DNA of 64,000 bases from Arbacia lixula. Taxonomy: Eukaryota > Echinodermata > Echinoidea > Arbacioida > Arbaciidae. The notes under the pieces are model-generated. The model was not told the origin of the DNA. It saw nothing but the letters and a program-made list of their open reading frames with translations, and ran no database searches. The DNA lies in the NCBI GenBank assembly GCA_963669155.1, contig OZ022596.1, positions 9,916,353 to 9,980,352 of the forward strand. The letters are read 5' to 3'. The translations under genes and the position numbers were made by a program. Every line of letters begins with the position of its first letter. The first letter of the stretch is position 1. This document shows, piece by piece, positions 14,101 to 23,100 of this stretch.

Positions 14101-17100
14101 AAGACGCCTCCAGGTACATGTACACACCTGCATTGTTAAACAGAATGTTAACATTGATCTTTAACCAAAATACTGACATATAAAGAGTTCATACGATGTA
14201 TATCATTTCACAGATATAGAAACATTTCATTGTAGCAATGACACTATATAACCTAAATAGTGACATCTACAATATGGTTTGGAAATTAATACTTTGTAAA
14301 TGGAAAAGGGTTTGTGATAGGGGCATAATTTTCCTTCAGAAGACAACATTAACTTTAGCAGTGTCCAGTTACTAATAGAATTCATTACCTTAACCACTGG
14401 TCTGATAATTGATATCATGGCAAAGTATTCAAGTACCGAGAACTGGTTTACTGTCTTGTGGTGTGTGATGTGATTAAATCAATGTATCAAACTCTCTAAA
14501 TGCCATGTGTGTAATTTTCACCTGTACTTCACATAAATGCCATTAGAGAATCACCTCCTCTGAGAAATGGTGAACACCTTAATGAATGAACCCCTTGTTG
14601 ACCCACCTGCCTGGGTACCATATGTGTGGTCGACATCAGCTCCAGTATCATCGGAAGGAGTGCGCCCATGAATGCGTTGCCAATCCATGTCATCATCCCG
14701 CTCCTCATTCTTCCAAGTACAGAAGCTGTTCTCAAAGTCACAGCTTCCAAAAGAAGAGCACGGGTAATCAAAGACAAGAACATCATCCAGTGCTATCCCG
14801 CCATTTTGCTGGTAGTCTAGCGTTGATGCCACGAATCTGACCTACATTAAAAAATAGTCAGAGAGCACACACTCAAAACTTAGTTTCGGTAGACTCATGG
14901 TATTTATATGCAGTTTCAGATAAACAAGATCAGTGATTACAAAACAAAAACTAAAATTAGTTCAAGGTTCTTTGTTTCATTGTGATTGTAACATTGATTT
15001 ATACATTAAAAATGTTCTTGAAGTGTTATCAATTCTTAACACCCATTAACACAGAAAGAAAAAGCAATAATGTCTTTGAGATGATTCCTCCCGGGCATCC
15101 TGAAATGAAACTAGAATCCCTGATCATGGCAGAATAGCACTCCTATAATTTAAGTTCCAGTAGTCTTTAGCAAGTCTGCTCCTTACTATTAAACTTCTGG
15201 GAGAAGTCACACCACAATACATGTATCAGGCTTACATTCAATAGTATTATTTACAATTTCAATGCATCATCACTCATTCAGCATACATTGCATGTGCAGT
15301 TAATATATATGTTATTTGAGGCGAACCTGATGCAAGACAGACAAATACACACAAATTGATTACTTGCCGTCATTTTACTACTTTCACTGATTAAGTTGGT
15401 CTCCTGAACATGCCACTCTTCTGCATGGTAAACAGCCACCATCTCCCAAAGTTTGGTGGAACCTCCATCCTGCTTGTCAAGGAAGACCTAAAAAGCAACG
15501 TATTAAATGTTATTTATCTCCTAACATTAACTATATAAAGATTCATGCATACATTTGATACGCACTAGGTATTAACAAGTTTGCCTTCCTTAATGATTAA
15601 TAACCAAAAGGTGACAATCGAATTAAGCTCAAATCAATTCACTTTAAAATCCTTTGTTCCACCCTCAGTGATAGTGATGTAGAAAGCAGATATAAAAAGA
15701 TGGAAACAGCAAAAATGTGACCTCTGCATATCTTCAACATGTAAGTTTTGCAATTTGATACAATGATCCTTGCTGTAATAGAGAAATGTGATGCAATGAT
15801 CCTCGCTGTAATGAAGAGCTGTGTTATAAGGATCCTTGCTGTAATGGAGAGATGTAATACAATGATTCTTGGTGTAATGGGGAGACGTAATACAATGATC
15901 CTTGCTGTAATGGAGAGATGTAATACAATGATCTTTGCTGTAATGGAGAGATGTAATACAATGATCCCTGCTGTAATAGAGAGATGTGTTACAATGATCC
16001 TTGCTGTAATGAAGAGATGTGATACAATGATCCTTGCTGTAATGGAGAGATGTGATACAATGATCCCTGCTGTAATAGAGAGATGTAATACAATGATCCT
16101 TGCTGTAATGGAGAGATGTGATACAATGATCCCTGCTGTAATAGAGAGATGTAATACAATGATCCTTGCTGTAATGGAGAGATGTGATACAATGATCCTT
16201 GCTATAATGGAGAGATGTAATACAATGATCCTTGCTATAATAGAGAGATGTAACACAATGATCCTTGCTGTAATGGAGAGATGTGATACAATGATCCTTG
16301 CTGTAATGGAGAGATGTAATACAATGATCCGTGCTATAATAAAGAGATGTAATACAATGATCCTTGCTGTAATGGAGAGATGTCATACAATGATCCTTGC
16401 TATAATGGAGAGATGTGATACAATGATCCTTGCTATAATAGAGAGATGTAATACAATGATCCCTGCTATAATGGAGAGATGTAATAAAATGATCCTTGCT
16501 ATAATGGAGAGATGTAATACAATGCTCCGTGCTGTAATGGAGAGATATGATAGAATGATCCCTGCTGTAATTGAAAGATGTGATACAATGATCCCTGCTG
16601 TAATGGAAGGATTTGATACAATGATCCTTGCTGTAATGGAGAGATGTGATACAATGATCAGTGCTGTAATGGAGAGATATGATACAATGATCGTTGCTGT
16701 AATGGAGAGATGTGATACATTGATCATTGCTGTAATGGAGAGATGTAATACAATGACACTTGCTGTAATGCAGAGATGTAATACAATGATTTTTGCTGTA
16801 ATGGAGAGATGTGATACAATGATCCTTGCTGTAATTGAGAGATGTGATACAACGATCCCTGCTGTAATGGAGAGATGTAATACAATGATCCTTGCTGTAA
16901 TGGAGAGATGTGATACAATGATCCCTGATGTAATGGAGAGATGTGATACAATGATCCGTGCTGTAATGAAGAGATGTGATACAATGATCTTTGCTGTAAT
17001 GGAGAGATTTGATACAATGATCCTTGCTGTAATGGGGAGATGCAATACAATGATCCTTGCTGTAATGGAGAGATGTGATACAATGATCCTTGCTGTAATG

Positions 17101-20100
17101 GAGAGATGTGATACAATGATCCTTGCTGTAATGGAGAGATGTGATATAATGATCTTTGGTGTAATGTAGAGATTTGATACAATGATCCCTGCTGTAATGG
17201 AGAGATGTGATACAATGATCCTTGCTGTAATTGAGAGATGTGATACAACGATCCCTGCTGTAATGGAGAGATGTGATACAATGATCCTTGCTGTAATGGA
17301 GAGATGTAGTACAATGATCCTTGCTGTAATGGAGAGATGTGATACAATGATCTTTGCTGTAATGGAGAGATTTGATACAATGATCCTTGCTGTAATGGGG
17401 AGATGCAATACAATGATCCTTGCTGTAATGGAGAGATGTGATATAATGATCCTTGCTGTAATGGAGAGATGTAATACAATGATCCTTGCTGTAATGGAGA
17501 GATGTGATACAATGATCCTTGCTGTAATGGAGAGATGTGATATAATGATCTTTGGTGTAATGGAGAGATGTGGTACAATGATCCTTGCTGTAATGGAGAG
17601 ATGTAGTACAATGATCCTTGCTGTAATGGAGAGATGTAATACAATGATCCTTGCTGTAATGGAGAGATGTGTTACAATGATCCTTGCTGTAATGAAGAGA
17701 TGTGATACAATGATCCTTGCTGTAATGGATAGATGTGATACAATGATCCGTGCTGTAATGAAGAGATGTGATACAATGATCCTTGCTGTAATGGAGAGAT
17801 GTGTTACAATGATCCTTGCTGTAATGGAGAGATGTGATACAATGATCCTTGCTGTAATGGAGAGATGTGATACAATGATCCTTGCTGTAATGGAGAGATT
17901 TGATACAATGATCCTTGCTGTAATGGAGAGATGTGATATAATGATCTTTGGTGTAATGGAGAGATGTAGTACAATGATCCTTGCTGTAATGGAGAGATGT
18001 GGTACAATGATCCTTGCTGTAATGGAGAGATGTGATACAATGATCCTTGCTGTAATGGAGAGATGTGATACAATGATCCTTGGTGTAATTGAGAGATGTA
18101 GTACAATGATCCCTGCTGTAATGGAGAGATGTGACACAATGATCCTTGCTGTAATGGAGAGATTTGATACAATGATCCTTGCTGTAATGGAGAGATGTGA
18201 TATATTGATCCTTGCTGTAATGGGGAGATGTGATACAAGATCCTTGATGAAATGGAGAGATGTGATACAATAATCCTTGCTGTAATGGAGAGATGTGTTA
18301 CAATGATCCTTGCTGTAATGGAGAGATGTGGTACAAGGATCCTTGCTGTAATGGAGAATTTGTTCGACGATGAAGCGAGGTTATGCTTTAATTGAAGTTT
18401 AACAGTAGAACTTGATTCCAAGGGGGTGTTAAACTGATATGCAAAAAAAAAATGTATAAGGGTGTACTGTAGGTATGCAAAATGGAAAAAAATGTCTTAA
18501 TATTTGATACTTTGGGTACATTTGAGAAAAAGAACTTAATGGCCATGTTCTGCCTCTGCACTGAGACAGTAAAGTTAAGACAAAATATTTGGAGCAAAGG
18601 GTTAAAATAATAACTAACCTCTAGTTTGGAAACCGATGATGTTCCTAAGTAGTACCAAAACTGGAAACACACTCCATCTTCAGAAGGATCTAGCCACCCT
18701 ACATTCATGATTGCTGTTTCGGCATTGGATCCCAACGCTGTTAAGTTGGCAAACAGTGCGTGACCTGTGAAGAACAAATCGAAACACTTTTAAACCTTAA
18801 TGTATCTTAATTGATTAACTATCAATACACACATCTTATGCAGGAGCATTCTGTCTGGCACATGAAAGTTTAACCGGTATTGGTTTGCCTGGACATTGCA
18901 TCAATTCTAACATAATTTGGTGACGATATGCAGAAAATATGACTGGGCAGAAATTTGAGAATAAACGTGTTTTGCATCTACCCCTAGGAAAACAAAGTGA
19001 TTATCTATACATATATTAACATCAGGGCTAGGTTAAGAAGTAATGATTTCATTTCATTCGAACTGGTCTAAATCAAAATAAAAACAGGTGGCATACAGGC
19101 TTCTTAGTGATAACCATGTACTATATATTGTTTAGCTACTCTACGTGTACATTAAATAAGGTTAAACAGTGCAGTGGATCCTGAGATCAAGTGCACAGTG
19201 ATTGCAATCAAATGCAATCAGCTCCATACATTTACTGCAATCTGACTGCAATAGATTGCAATCACCTGTGACGTTGATCTAAGGCCCAGCTGTATCTGCT
19301 GCATATTTCCTTGAGACATTTAGACAGTTCTGATAAGATGTCCTTCTCAGCTTTTGCCATTGTTTTCATTTTATGTTGGTAGCCTATTTTTGGTGCTAGA
19401 CACTAATTTGTATAGATGTACACAGCTCACTGGTGCTAGAATGTGATGTCGACCCCAAAGTTAGAAATTGTCTGGTCTGTCTGCTGTGCCACCAATAGGT
19501 GGCACACCGTACTGTGAATCCACCAAATTGAATAAACTTCTCACCTGCTGATGTCCGGTATGAGATGTCAATGGGTGGAGCACCAAATCCTGAGCCAGCC
19601 TGCACCAGTTCCCACGGAATGGCTCCAGTGCCAGGTGTGAAGGCGCAGTCCCCATTCTCAAAGTCACAGCGAGCTGGAATATTTATTGAATTGAGGTTTG
19701 AAAAGTTGATTGGTGCAGGTTTTATGTATATTGACGGTATACTTCTACATACAACTGTAACAACATAATATGTTAGACATTCACAGTGAATGACACAACC
19801 TCTGGCAGTGATTTTCCATTGTACATCTGTCTGCCTTTGTGTAGACAGCAACATTAGCATGCCAAATATGTTAGCTCACAATGTACCATTGTTGAATTTT
19901 GCTGCAGTAGTACGCACATGATAAATCAAGGAGTAATTTTTGTGGCACACAAAGGATTGATATGCTTAACATTGAAACATTGTATTTATTGTAAACTTAA
20001 ATGCATTAAAATACAAAGAAACACATTTACTTCCAAGTGCTTGTGTATTGTACTGAATGATCTTGATTCTTTGTGAGCCACATTTGTATAACGCATGTAA

Positions 20101-23100
20101 ACCATTAAAGTAATCCCACATGTTACTTTAATGGTTTTATATGTGTTATGAGACCATTTAACCACACGTTACTTTTAAATGGTTTTATAACATATATAAA
20201 ATCATTAAAGTAACATGTGTGGCATAGAAAGGATTAAAAGGAATCATACTAGCTAGTATGCATGTGCCTTTAGGAAGTGCAAATGCATTTAAAAACAAGG
20301 AAGCACATTAACTTGCAAACACTTGTTCAATGTATAAAATGATCTTAGATCTCTGCGTGCCACATGTATAATTCTTCACAAATAACACATATAAATTGTA
20401 TGGAGTAACATTTGTGTAGCATAGAAAGGATTAAAACAGAAAACGAGTTTACCAGCTAGTATGCATGGGCCTCCAGTGAATGTGATGTCATCCAACGCAA
20501 TGTCACCCAAAGCTTCTGGTCCGCTCATACCTTCAAAGATGACCTTCATTTTAAATGATGGATATGGACAGAGAGAGATGAAAGAAGTTTCCAAATGAGC
20601 ACTTTGGGTAAAAATGTATTGATGAAGAACAAGATGTGTCTTCCTTCAGGGTTGCAAGTATTCATTGACAGTAGTTGGGTTGGGTGAAATCAATAGATCA
20701 AGGCTTCTGGTCTACTCATATCGTCAAAGATGACCTTCATTTCACATGACAGACATGGAGAGAGAAAAATGAGGGGAACTTCCAAATGAGCAAACAAGAG
20801 AAAACAAGGATCAAAAGATCAAAATAACTGACCAATAAATTATTTTTATATAGACAAATTTTATTCATTTATTCATTCATTTTCTATTTCATTCATTTAT
20901 TCATGCATCCAACAATCCATCCATCCATCCATCTATCCATTCATCCATCCATCCATTCATCCATCCATTCATCCATCTATCCATTCATCCATCCATCAAT
21001 CCATCCATTCATCCATCCCTTCATCAATTCATCCATCCAACCATTCATCCATCCATTAATCCATCCATTCATCCATCCCTTCATCAATTCATCCATCCAA
21101 CCATTCATCCATCCATCAATCCATCCATTCATCCATCCCTTCATCAATTCATCCATCCAACCATTCATCTATCCATTAATCCATGCATGCATTCATTCAT
21201 TCATCCTTCCATCCATTAATCCATGCATTCATTCATTCATCCTTCCATCCATCCATCCATCCATCCAACAATCCATCCATTCATCCATCTATTCATCCAT
21301 CCAACCATTTATCCATCCATTAATCCATTCATTCATTCATTCATTCATTCATTCATCCTTCCATCCGTACATTAATCTGTCCATTCATTCATCCATTCAT
21401 CCATCCAACCATCCATCTATCCATTAATCCATCCATTCATTCATTCATCCTTCCATCCATCCATCCATCCATTCATCCATTCATCCATTGATTCATTTGC
21501 AACATGCTAAACTCACCTGATAGTCTCCATCTCCAGTAAAGTGCAGCTGAACCATATTCCACTGTGGTCCCCTCGGTTGGTTCTCTGTCCAGAGAGCAAC
21601 CTCGCCACTTTCCCTCTTGTCATAGACGGTCAGCCTTCCGAGGTGGACACCATACATCTGATACCAGAACTCCATGCAGCGACCCGCAGTAGCATCCTCA
21701 TTCTGCATAGTGTCCGAGACAAGACGAGCTATGTCTCCGTTGTTGGTATATGACACTTCAATGTAGACATAGAATCCTAATAGACAAAAGAGGGTCAATT
21801 TCATAATATTGAAAAGTATAATACAAAGCATTTATAAGATGTGTTTGGCACTTCAATGTAGATGTAGAATCATAATAGACAGAAGAGAGTCCATCATTAT
21901 GTCGTCATCATAGTACTGATAGGTATAGGACATAGTATTGATAAGGCTTTATAATGTCTTGTACAGCATACAGCTCTAACTCTTAACCTGCCTCTGTCGC
22001 ATTTTTGCGACTAAGGGGTAACATGCTGCTTTCGCAAATTTGTGACCAAACTGTAATAGAGAAAACCTCTGGCACAGAGGGGTAAAATTACCCCTGGCAA
22101 GTTATGAGTTAAATCAAGAAGAAGCAGAGAGACAAGATGTGATCAAAGACAACAAACATGAGATAAAAGATGCAGAATTGTTCAATCAGGTTCCCCTTGC
22201 CTGTTTCATCTCCTATCGTGTGGTCTGTTGCCGGTCCAGTCCCAGCACTGTCTGTAGCTCCTGATGCTCTGGTCCAGGGCATGTCATTCTCGGCTCCCTG
22301 AGTCCAAAGGCACAGCCCAGCCTCAAAGTCACAGTCATTAGGATCTGGATCTATTGAACGACAATTGGATTACAATGCGCAATGGCATGAGTTCTTGCAT
22401 TTGGTTTGATAAATCATCCATACCGCACGAAGGGGGAAGTTAAATGTCCCATAATGCATTGCATAATGACAGCCAGGACCCTGTTGCATAAAACTTACCA
22501 TTGATGGCAACTTTCCTACGAATGTCAACCTCTATGTAAACCTTGAATTTGATTGGCAGTCAAGTGATGTTACCATGGTAGTTACCATTAATGGTAAGTT
22601 TTATGCAACTGGGTCCTGATTGTTTGGGGCACTCCGCTTCCAGCCCAGTAGGCCTATACGAGCAGAGTAGACCGGAAGCGGACATGAATGCAAACAAACT
22701 CTGAATGTGGCTGCGAGATGCATCATGGGATCAGTTTTCCTATATGGCAGATAGGATATCGCCAGAAACATAATATTGTGTGCTGTCATGCAGTCAGAAC
22801 TTAAAATGCTTATATTTTGCATGCCATTACAAATCACATACATAGCATCAATCCAATAGGGTCTCTTACACACTCTGGATGTACACTGGTTAAAAATACT
22901 TTAAAAATCCAAAGCAACACAGATGTACTTACTGGCATTCCCAAAGTCATACCCTTGTGATACCATTTTCATACCATTAACCTATAATGTAAGAGCAAAT
23001 GCACATTGCTGATGTATAATTAAACACGCTATATTTTGCATACAGATACTTTCACAAATTTTGACAATGCTAACCATTTTGTTAGCACTTGCAGATATGT

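Noticed and set aside
15634-18270. Minus-strand open frame of 878 codons (11-residue repeats) and long plus-strand frames
   Set aside because: Pure product of the 33-bp minisatellite, whose unit length is divisible by three. Open in several frames on both strands and placed inside an intron.
20903-21427. Plus-strand 174-codon Ile/His/Pro/Ser ORF
   Set aside because: Lies entirely in the ATCC/ATTC microsatellite.
21976-22112. Possible small inverted-repeat element (TTAACTC and TAACCTGCC-type ends)
   Set aside because: The inverted ends match only weakly and no second copy was seen, so it is not listed as a feature.
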